Below are positions 1 to 5,874 of a DNA stretch of 8,778 bases, piece by piece; the stretch's first letter is position 1; the number at the start of each line of letters is the position of its first letter. A program made the position numbers and the translations under genes. The DNA comes from Frankiaceae bacterium. Its GTDB lineage: Bacteria; Actinomycetota; Actinomycetes; Mycobacteriales; SCTD01. The notes below the pieces were generated by a model. It searched no databases and was not told the DNA's origin. It worked only from the letters and a program-made list of their open reading frames with translations. The DNA is taken from the NCBI GenBank assembly GCA_947479995.1, contig CANKBT010000114.1, positions 1 to 8,778 of the forward strand, in the 5' to 3' direction.

Positions 1-1571
1 AGTTCGGCTTCGACACGACCGGCCCCGAGGTGCACGCCGACGGCGAGATCTGGAACGTCGTCAACACCGAGGTGCGCCAGGCGCTCATCGAGAAGTACGA
101 CGCGCTCGGGTTGCGCTTCGACGACGCCGCGCTCCAGCAGGCCTGCGCGCTCGGCTTCTTCCAGGACGGCCGCGAGGCGCCCTCCTTCGACGGCTGCCCC
201 GGCAACCGCCGCTGGGTGACGTACCTGTTCGACGGCATGCTCATGGAGGAGACCGGCGCGCCGACGATGGTCGACATCAAGGACCTCATGCTGGCGTCGG
301 CCGGCGCGCGCGGCGGCGACGACGTCGACGTCATGGCCCGCGCCTTCGCCGAGCGCGGCCTGGGCGTCAGCAGCGCCGCCGAGGACGGCGAGGACGTCAC
401 GCCGCAGCCCGGCTACGACACCCTCGACCCGGCGCAGAACGCCACGGTCACCTTCTCGATCGTCGACGCGGCCACCGGCCAGCAGGTGCCCGGCAACGTG
501 CACCTCGGCGTCTACTCCGCCCGCGCCACCCCGGTCGCGGCGGTCCTCGGCGGCGTGCCCGTCGAGGAGGAGACGCCGGCGCCCGACGCCGAGCCCGGTG
601 AGGACCAGGAGCCCGACCCGGCCGAGGAGGGCGACGCGACCGACGCGCCCGCCGACGCGGTCGCCCCGGTCGTCGGCGGCGAGCAGTTCGACGTCGTCGT
701 CCAGGCCCAGGGCTACGGCCTGCAGCGCTTCACCGCCACCTTCCCGGCGGGCCAGGCCGTGACCCAGGTGTTCGAGGTCGACCGCAACCTCGCCTCGTCG
801 GCGGCCGGCGCCACCATCGCCGACGCCGGCGGCGCGGTGCGGCCGGAGGACCTCATCGACGACGACGAGGCCACCAACACCGGCTTCGACGGCTCCGCCG
901 ACGAGACGCCGGTCGAGGGCCGGGCGATCACCGTCGCCCTGCCGGGCCCGCAGGTCGTCGGCAGCATCGCCGTCAGCGCCCTGCACCGCCCGGCGGACAC
1001 CGAGGACCCGACCGACTTCCAGGGCCGCCAGAAGAGCCTGCGCGACTTCGCGCTGCAGGCCAGCCTCGGCGGCGGCGAGTTCGTCACCGTCTACGACAGC
1101 CGCGCCGAGAAGGCCGCCGAGGGCGGGTTCTTCCCCGGCGGCGCGCCGCGCCCGGTCGCGCCCGACCTGCAGCTGCGCACGGTCGAGCTGCCGCGCTCGG
1201 TGCAGGCCGACAGCCTCCGGCTCGTCGTGCAGTCCAACCAGTGCACCGGCTCGCCGACCTTCACCAGCGACGAGCTGAAGTCGGCGACCGCGACGGCCGT
1301 CAACGGCACGTCCGACTGCCGCTCGGACGTCCTCAACGCCACCCAGGTGACCGTCACCGAGCTGCAGGCCTTCGCCGGCGTGCTGTCGGACACGACGATC
1401 ATCCCGCCGGCCGCCGCCCCCGGTGGCACCGGCGGCACCGGCGGGGGCAGCGGCTCCGGCGGCACCGGCGGCACGCTGGCCGCCACCGGCACGAGCGGCG
1501 CCGTCGGCGCCCTCGGCCTGCTGGCCATGGCCACGGCGGGCGCCCTGGTGCGCCGCCGCCGCACGGCCTAG
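1..1571 (+). CDS. Fungalysin-type (M36) metallopeptidase, C-terminal part, with LAATG cell-wall sorting signal (5' partial)
   Basis: The frame is open from base 3, so the start, signal peptide, propeptide and HEXXH zinc motif lie upstream of the window. The first ~110 residues match the end of the M36 catalytic domain: HADGEIWNVV, then RRWVTYLFDGML, MVDIKDLML and a closing AFAERGLG segment. Next comes a beta-rich module interrupted by an Asp/Glu/Pro-rich stretch (about 565-665), then a discoidin (F5/8 type C)-like segment starting near SSAAGATI (about 795-1370). The tail is typical of a wall-anchored protein: a Gly/Ser/Thr linker (about 1420-1475), LAATG (1476-1490), a hydrophobic helix and a final RRRR. 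LAxTG is the motif known for class E sortases of high-GC actinobacteria. I infer a secreted protease covalently attached to the wall. The M36 assignment is firm; the names of the accessory domains are less so. No sortase gene is in the window. Confidence 0.85.
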   Translation, partial: FGFDTTGPEVHADGEIWNVVNTEVRQALIEKYDALGLRFDDAALQQACALGFFQDGREAPSFDGCPGNRRWVTYLFDGMLMEETGAPTMVDIKDLMLASAGARGGDDVDVMARAFAERGLGVSSAAEDGEDVTPQPGYDTLDPAQNATVTFSIVDAATGQQVPGNVHLGVYSARATPVAAVLGGVPVEEETPAPDAEPGEDQEPDPAEEGDATDAPADAVAPVVGGEQFDVVVQAQGYGLQRFTATFPAGQAVTQVFEVDRNLASSAAGATIADAGGAVRPEDLIDDDEATNTGFDGSADETPVEGRAITVALPGPQVVGSIAVSALHRPADTEDPTDFQGRQKSLRDFALQASLGGGEFVTVYDSRAEKAAEGGFFPGGAPRPVAPDLQLRTVELPRSVQADSLRLVVQSNQCTGSPTFTSDELKSATATAVNGTSDCRSDVLNATQVTVTELQAFAGVLSDTTIIPPAAAPGGTGGTGGGSGSGGTGGTLAATGTSGAVGALGLLAMATAGALVRRRRTA

Positions 1572-1592
1572 CGCTCCCGCACCGCGCCCGAC

Positions 1593-1628
1593 CCGGACGC
1601 CCCTCGCCTCGCGGCGGGGGGCGTCCGG
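1593..1628 (+). terminator. Strong GC hairpin, likely terminator of the M36 gene
   Basis: The arm CCGGACGCCCC (1593-1603) is perfectly complementary to GGGGCGTCCGG (1618-1628). Inside it a T-G wobble and CGCC/GGCG extend the pairing to about 16 bp, closing on a four-base TCGC loop. It begins 21 bases after the M36 stop. No T-run follows, which is common for terminators in very GC-rich actinobacteria. It separates the M36 gene from the topoisomerase gene. Confidence 0.65.
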
Positions 1629-1654
1629 CGTCTGCGGGCGGGTAGGCCTGCCGG

Positions 1655-2701
1655 GTGCCCCGCCTCAAGCGCGTCTCCTGCTCGGGCCCCGGCCTGACCC
1701 GGCGGCGCGCCGGCAAGGGCTGGGCCTACTACGACGCCGCCGGCCAGCGGATCACCGACGAGGCCACCCGCGCCCGCATCGACGCCCTCGTGCTGCCGCC
1801 GGCCTGGAGCGACGTCTGGATCTGCGCGATCCCGCACGGCCACATCCAGGCCACCGGCGTCGACGCGGCCGGGCGCCGGCAGTACCGCTACCACGACCAG
1901 TGGCGGGTCACCCGCGACCTGCAGAAGCACGAGCGCATCCTCGACTTCGCCGAGGCGCTGCCGCCCGCCCGCGACGTGCTCGACGCGCAGATCACGCTGC
2001 CCGGCATGCCGCGCGAGCGGGTGCTGGCGACCGCGGTTCGCCTGCTCGACCTCGGCTTCTTCCGCATCGGCAGCGAGCAGTACGCCAAGGCCAACGAGAC
2101 GTACGGCCTCGCGACGATCCGCCGCGAGCACGTGACGGTCTCGCGCGACGACGTGATCACATTCGACTACACCGCCAAGAGCGGCAAGCACCGCGTGCAG
2201 ACCATCGCCGACCCGCAGGTGGCCGAGGTCGTGCGCAGCCTCAAGCGCCGCCGCGACCCCCACCAGGAGCTGCTGGCCTGGAAGGAGGGCGGCGCCTGGG
2301 TCGACGTGAAGAGCGGCGACGTCAACGCGCACCTGCAGCAGACGGTCGGCGAGGGCTACACCGCCAAGGACTTCCGCACCTGGAACGCCACCGTCCTCAC
2401 CGCCGTCGGGCTCGCGGTCTCCGAGGGCGCCGCGTCCAGCACCACCGCCCGCCGCCGCGCGGTGACCCGCGTCGTCAAGGAGGTCGCCGACTACCTCGGC
2501 AACACCCCTGCCGTCTGCCGGGCCTCCTACATCGACCCCCGGATCATCGACCTCTACGAGCACGGCGTGACCGTGGCCTCCGAGCTCGACCTGCTCGGGC
2601 TCGACACCCCGACCGGCGAGCCGGCGACGCACGGCGCCGTCGAGCAGGCGGTCCTGCGGCTGCTGCGCGCCCCCGCGCCCGCGGCCGCGCTGGCGGGCTG
2701 A
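1655..2701 (+). CDS. DNA topoisomerase IB (bacterial/poxvirus type)
   Basis: A type IB topoisomerase nicks one DNA strand through a 3'-phosphotyrosine and relaxes supercoils of both signs without ATP. The 348 residues are normal for the compact bacterial family. The N-terminal beta domain contains a LPPAWSDVWICA segment and GHIQATGVDAAGRRQYRYH. The catalytic set is visible: R137 in FFRIGSEQYA, K175 in YTAKSGKHR, R241 in AKDFRTWNA, N283 in LGNTPAVC (bacterial enzymes use Asn where poxviruses use His) and the nucleophile Y292 in RASYIDPRI. All residues needed for activity are present. The GTG start gives the family N-terminus (PRLKRVSCSGPGLTRRR). There is no clear ribosome site; a TAGGCCT lies 5 nt upstream and might be an imperfect -10 of a leaderless mRNA. 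It is followed after 10 nt by the S8 protease gene, so co-transcription is possible although the functions are unrelated. Confidence 0.93.
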   Translation: MPRLKRVSCSGPGLTRRRAGKGWAYYDAAGQRITDEATRARIDALVLPPAWSDVWICAIPHGHIQATGVDAAGRRQYRYHDQWRVTRDLQKHERILDFAEALPPARDVLDAQITLPGMPRERVLATAVRLLDLGFFRIGSEQYAKANETYGLATIRREHVTVSRDDVITFDYTAKSGKHRVQTIADPQVAEVVRSLKRRRDPHQELLAWKEGGAWVDVKSGDVNAHLQQTVGEGYTAKDFRTWNATVLTAVGLAVSEGAASSTTARRRAVTRVVKEVADYLGNTPAVCRASYIDPRIIDLYEHGVTVASELDLLGLDTPTGEPATHGAVEQAVLRLLRAPAPAAALAG

Positions 2702-2707
2702 CGGCCG

Positions 2708-2713
2708 TACCGT
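2708..2713 (+). promoter_or_regulatory. Possible -10 box (TACCGT) for a leaderless protease mRNA
   Basis: TACCGT fits the actinobacterial -10 pattern TANNNT and ends 7 nt before the GTG at 2721, the spacing expected if transcription begins at the start codon. No -35 hexamer is recognisable in the upstream topoisomerase codons. The element is weak by itself and the gene may instead be read from the topoisomerase transcript. Confidence 0.3.
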
Positions 2714-2720
2714 GGTCGTC

Positions 2721-3902
2721 GTGGCTCGACGCGCGGTGCTCCTCGCGGGCGCCCTGCTGGCCGTCGCGCCGCTCGGGGCGGCGACGGCCCAGGCGCCGCC
2801 CGCCGTCGAGCTGCAAGAGACGTGGCACGCCGCCCAGGCGCACCTCGACGCCGACGGCCAGGCCGCGGGCCGCGGCGGCCAGGGCGTGCTCGTCGCGGTG
2901 CTCGACACGTGGGTCGACCGCGAGCACCCCGACTTCGGCGGCCGGGTCGCCGAGGGGGCCGACTGCGTCGGCGGACCGTGCCGCCCCGGCCAGGCGACCG
3001 ACGAGTGCGACCACGGCACGCACGTGGCCGGCACGGTCGCGTCGTCGTCGTTCGGCGTGGCGCCGGACGCCCAGGTGCTGCCGGTGCGCGTGCTGCAGCA
3101 CGACCCCGCCACCGGCGACTGCACCGGGCGCCCGGAGGACGTCGCCAGCGGCATCCGCTGGGCGCTCGAGCAGGGCGCCGACGTGCTCAACCTGTCCCTC
3201 GGCGCCGACGTGCCCGGGCTGACGTCCGGGCCGCTGCCCGCCGCCGTGGCCGAGGCGGTCGCGCAGGGCGCCGTCGTCGTCTTCTCCGCCGGCAACGGCG
3301 ACGTGCCGGTCGCCGACGCGTACGGCGGCCAGGCGCTCGTCGTCGCGGCCACCGGCCCCGACGGCGCCCTCGCGTCGTACAGCCAGCGGGGCCGGGGCGT
3401 CGACCTCGCCGCGCCGGGCGGCGACGCCGCGGTGGCCGACCAGTGCACCCGCGAGGACTGCATCACCTCGCTGTTCCCCGGCGGGCGCTACGCCGTCGCG
3501 GCGGGCACCTCGATGGCCGCCCCCGCCGTGAGCGGGGTCGCCGCGCTGCTGCTCGCGCAGGACCCGAGCCGCACCCGCGAGCAGGTGGCGGCGCTGCTGC
3601 AGTCGACCGCACGGCCCCTGGCCGACGCGGGCGCCGGCACGCTCGACGCCGCCGCCGCGCTCGGCCTCGTGCCGCCGGTCGAGCGGCCGGCGCCGACCCC
3701 GCCGCCGGCGACCACGCCGCCCGCTCCCCCGCCGGCCACCGTGCCGCTCGCCCAGGCGCCGCCCCTGCCCGAGCCCGCGCCCGTCGCGCTCCCGGCCGCC
3801 GAGGAGCGCGTGCCCGTCGCCCTCGGCGCCCTGGCGGCGGCGCTCGCCGCCGGAGCCGGCGGCGGGGTGCTGCGGCTCAGCCGATCGAGCGGCGGGCGCT
3901 GA
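2721..3902 (+). CDS. Membrane-anchored subtilisin-like (S8) serine protease, mycosin-like architecture
   Basis: This is a secreted S8 protease of 393 residues. It has an N-terminal signal peptide (Arg-Arg, hydrophobic core, likely cleavage after AQA near residue 25), a catalytic domain, a Pro-rich linker (about 320-354) and a C-terminal hydrophobic helix (about 363-385) followed by a short Arg/Ser tail. The catalytic triad is D62 in VAVLDTW, H98 in DHGTHVAGT and S264 in AGTSMAAPAV, with oxyanion Asn192 in FSAGNGD. The Asp motif reads DTW where DTG is usual. Six cysteines (82, 87, 96, 134, 242, 247) suggest disulfides in an extracellular enzyme. The layout resembles type VII secretion mycosins, but no ESX genes are present here, so that role is not supported. 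I chose GTG 2721 because it gives a tidy signal-peptide start and fits the leaderless spacing; an in-frame GTG at 2712 would add three residues. The last 26 bases overlap the opposing gene. Confidence 0.88.
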   Translation: MARRAVLLAGALLAVAPLGAATAQAPPAVELQETWHAAQAHLDADGQAAGRGGQGVLVAVLDTWVDREHPDFGGRVAEGADCVGGPCRPGQATDECDHGTHVAGTVASSSFGVAPDAQVLPVRVLQHDPATGDCTGRPEDVASGIRWALEQGADVLNLSLGADVPGLTSGPLPAAVAEAVAQGAVVVFSAGNGDVPVADAYGGQALVVAATGPDGALASYSQRGRGVDLAAPGGDAAVADQCTREDCITSLFPGGRYAVAAGTSMAAPAVSGVAALLLAQDPSRTREQVAALLQSTARPLADAGAGTLDAAAALGLVPPVERPAPTPPPATTPPAPPPATVPLAQAPPLPEPAPVALPAAEERVPVALGALAAALAAGAGGGVLRLSRSSGGR

Positions 3903-4365
3903 GCAGCAGCTGCTCGGCCTGCTCGCGCACGAGCGGGTCGTCCAGCGGCGTGCCGGCGTCGTAGACCAGCTGCCAGTCGAGGTCGTCGCTGCCGGGCCGC
4001 CGGCGCCCGACGACGCGCACCCCGCCCGACGGCGACAGCCGCTCGTGGCGCGACCAGGCGACGCTCGCGGTGACGCGGCTGCGCACGAGCTCGGGCAGGT
4101 CGCCCTCCTCGACGAGCTCGACGCGGTGCTGCGCGCCCGTGCCCTCGACCTCGGCCGAGGCGACGACGAGCAGCGACGGGCGCTTCCAGCTCACGCGCTC
4201 GACGCCCTCCCACGGCAGGTCGGCACCTCCGGGCAGCAGCAGCCGCCGCTCGGTCGCCACGACCGCCGCGCCGTCGGCCGTGAGCGCCCAGGCGGCCCGC
4301 CGCTCCCCCGCGGGCAGGGCGACCGCGGACACCGCCTCGGGCACGGGTCGACGTCGCAGGCGCAC
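3877..4365 (-). CDS. Hypothetical protein, possibly PH-like beta-rich fold
   Basis: This 162-residue soluble protein has no signal peptide or membrane segment. The first ~70 residues alternate short beta-like strands: AWALTADGAAVVAT, then RRLLLPGGADLPWEGVERV and SLLVVASAEV. That pattern resembles small bacterial PH-like domains, where a protein reads 'default value, convert, compare'. The assignment is a guess from pattern and not a recognised motif match. The C-terminal third (DWQLVYDAGTPLDDPLVREQ, then a helix ending RRSIG) looks conserved in style. The GTG start lies 6 nt after a TAGGCT box on this strand, so the mRNA may be leaderless. Its 3' end overlaps the S8 protease gene tail to tail by 26 bases, and it is divergent from the lipoprotein gene. 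Function unknown. Confidence 0.75.
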   Translation of the reverse strand: MRLRRRPVPEAVSAVALPAGERRAAWALTADGAAVVATERRLLLPGGADLPWEGVERVSWKRPSLLVVASAEVEGTGAQHRVELVEEGDLPELVRSRVTASVAWSRHERLSPSGGVRVVGRRRPGSDDLDWQLVYDAGTPLDDPLVREQAEQLLLSARRSIG

Positions 4366-4371
4366 GGGCCG

Positions 4372-4381
4372 AGCCTAGGCT
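4372..4381. promoter_or_regulatory. Palindromic shared -10 element, divergent leaderless promoter
   Basis: AGCCTAGGCT is a perfect 10-base palindrome in the 23-bp gap between two divergent GTG starts. On the + strand TAGGCT (4376-4381) ends 7 nt before GTG 4389; on the - strand TAGGCT (4377-4372) ends 6 nt before the GTG at 4365. Both match the TANNNT -10 pattern, and both spacings place the transcription start at or next to the start codon. No -35 hexamers are evident on either side. Symmetric -10 elements that drive transcription both ways are known in bacteria. Confidence 0.55.
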
Positions 4382-4388
4382 GGACGGC

Positions 4389-4769
4389 GTGCGCCGCGCC
4401 CTGCTGACCCCGCTCGTGCTCGTCGCCGTGGCCGGCTGCGGCACGGTGCAGGAGGCCTCGGACGGGGCGGGCAAGGTGCAGGACTGCGCCGGCCTCGCTC
4501 GCGACGCCCTCGCCAGCGGCCTGTCGGGCGTGCCGTCGGCGGCGCAGGCCGAGGAGGCCGTGCAGCGCCTCGACGACCGGATCGGCGACCTGGGCGACAC
4601 CACCGTGCGCGACGCCGCGCAGGGCCTGCGCGACCGGCTGCAGGAGGTCGTCGACGCCGCCCGCAGCGCCGACCCCGCCCGGGTGCAGCAGGCCGCGGCC
4701 GACGCCCGCGACGCGGCCGCGGAGGCCGCGCGGGCGTGCAGCCTGCCGGTCGACGCCTTCACCGGCTGA
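4389..4769 (+). CDS. Small Ala-rich putative lipoprotein
   Basis: The protein has 126 residues. The N-terminus is a lipoprotein signal: MRRALLTPLVLV followed by the lipobox VAGC, with Cys17 as the predicted lipidated residue. The mature part is almost entirely Ala/Asp/Arg/Gln-rich helix, with heptad-like spacing between about residues 50 and 115 (AVQRLDDRIGDLG, LRDRLQEVVDAA, VQQAAADARDAAAEAA), suggesting a helical hairpin or coiled coil. Two further cysteines (C33 and C117) bracket the helical part and could form a disulfide. It would sit on the outer face of the membrane. No specific family is recognised. The GTG start is chosen because it gives the signal peptide directly and lies 7 nt from the TAGGCT box. 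It ends 16 bases before the convergent rpoD gene; no clear hairpin terminator lies between them. Confidence 0.78.
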   Translation: MRRALLTPLVLVAVAGCGTVQEASDGAGKVQDCAGLARDALASGLSGVPSAAQAEEAVQRLDDRIGDLGDTTVRDAAQGLRDRLQEVVDAARSADPARVQQAAADARDAAAEAARACSLPVDAFTG

Positions 4770-4785
4770 CCCGGCGCCGCCGCCG

Positions 4786-5874
4786 TCAGGACAGGTAGTC
4801 GCGCAGCCGCTCGGCGCGCGTCGGGTGCCGCAGCTTCGCGAGCGTCTTGGCCTCGATCTGCCGCACCCGCTCGCGGGTGACGCCGAACTCGCGGCCGACC
4901 TCCTCCAGCGTGCGCGCCTTGCCGTCCTCCAGGCCGAAGCGCAGCGCGATGAGCTGCATCTCGCGGGGCGTCAGGGTGTGCAGCACCTCGTCGAGCTGCT
5001 GCTGCAGCAGCAGGAAGGCCGCGGCCTCGGCCGGCACGACGGCGTCGCTGTCCTCGATGAGGTCGCCGAGGTAGGAGTCGTCCTCGGTGCCGACGGGGGT
5101 GTCGAGGCTGACCGGCTCCTGCGCCATCCGCTGGATCTCGACGACGCGCTCGGGGGTCAGCTCGAGCTCGCGGCCGAGCTCCTCCGGCGTCGGGTCGCGG
5201 CCCAGCTCCTGCAGCATGCTGCGCTGCAGCCGCAGCAGCTTGTTGATGGTCTCGACCATGTGCACCGGGATGCGGATGGTGCGCGCCTGGTCGGCCATCG
5301 CGCGGGTGATCGCCTGGCGGATCCACCACGTCGCGTACGTCGAGAACTTGAAGCCCTTGGTGTAGTCGAACTTCTCGACCGCGCGGATCAGCCCGAGGTT
5401 GCCCTCCTGGATGAGGTCGAGGAACAGCATGCCGCGGCCGGCGTAGCGCTTGGCGATGCTCACGACCAGCCGGAGGTTGGCCTCGACCAGCTGGCCCTTC
5501 GCCAGCGCCCCGTCGGCCTCGACGATGCGCAGGTCGCGGCGCAGCGCCTCGGGCAGGCGCTCGCCGCTCGCGAGCTTCTCGCCGGCGAACAGCCCCGCCT
5601 CGATGCGCTTGGCGAGGTCGACCTCCTGCTCGGCGGTGAGCAGGGCGACGCGGCCGATCTCGCGCAGGTAGAGGCGCACCGGGTCGCCGGTGAGGCTCGA
5701 GCGCCGCTCCTCGGCGAGCGCGGCCTCCGCGGCGCGCTCGGCGGCGTCCTCCGCGGCGTGGTCGGCCTCGGCGTCGGCCAGGTCCTCGACGGCGGGGCCG
5801 TCGGGCTCCTCCTCCGGCGCGGGCGCAGCAGGCAGGACCGCGGTGCTCGGCGGACCTGCCTGCTGGGTGCTCAC
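4786..5874 (-). CDS. rpoD: RNA polymerase primary sigma factor (SigA/HrdB/RpoD type)
   Basis: This sigma-70 factor of 362 residues directs core RNA polymerase to housekeeping promoters. Region 1.2 is DPVRLYLREIG with the following helix (about 64-92). Region 2 runs from NLRLVVSIAKRYAG through LIQEGNLGLIRAVEKFDYT to STYATWWIRQAITRA (about 133-192), the hallmark of group 1 sigma. Region 3 covers RTIRIPVHMVETINK to about 280. Region 4.2 is the helix-turn-helix LEEVGREFGVTRERVRQIE (about 323-341). The N-terminal ~60 residues are acidic and Ala-rich with no recognisable region 1.1 and no Lys-rich extension, so the protein is shorter than Streptomyces HrdB. The GTG start overlaps the dnaG stop as GTGA (4 bases), with no good ribosome site. 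Translation probably re-initiates after dnaG, and an extra promoter inside dnaG is likely given the amounts of sigma a cell needs, though I could not identify one. Confidence 0.95.
   Translation of the reverse strand: MSTQQAGPPSTAVLPAAPAPEEEPDGPAVEDLADAEADHAAEDAAERAAEAALAEERRSSLTGDPVRLYLREIGRVALLTAEQEVDLAKRIEAGLFAGEKLASGERLPEALRRDLRIVEADGALAKGQLVEANLRLVVSIAKRYAGRGMLFLDLIQEGNLGLIRAVEKFDYTKGFKFSTYATWWIRQAITRAMADQARTIRIPVHMVETINKLLRLQRSMLQELGRDPTPEELGRELELTPERVVEIQRMAQEPVSLDTPVGTEDDSYLGDLIEDSDAVVPAEAAAFLLLQQQLDEVLHTLTPREMQLIALRFGLEDGKARTLEEVGREFGVTRERVRQIEAKTLAKLRHPTRAERLRDYLS

Noticed and set aside
1423..3222. A 599-codon + strand open frame across the M36 end, topoisomerase and protease genes
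   Set aside because: Low-complexity Arg/Ala/Pro composition and full overlap with three recognisable genes in other frames; a GC artefact.
1568..3466. A 632-codon - strand open frame opposite topoisomerase IB and the S8 protease
   Set aside because: No motifs, biased composition, entirely antisense to well-supported genes.
2712..3902. Mycosin of a type VII secretion system
   Set aside because: The architecture fits, but no ESX component is in the window, so only 'mycosin-like' is supported.
4770..4785. Terminator between the convergent lipoprotein and rpoD genes
   Set aside because: The 16-base gap is GC-rich but does not form a convincing stem by itself.
3488..5329. A 613-codon - strand open frame crossing the protease, the small genes and rpoD
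   Set aside because: It conflicts with four supported genes and has shadow-frame composition.
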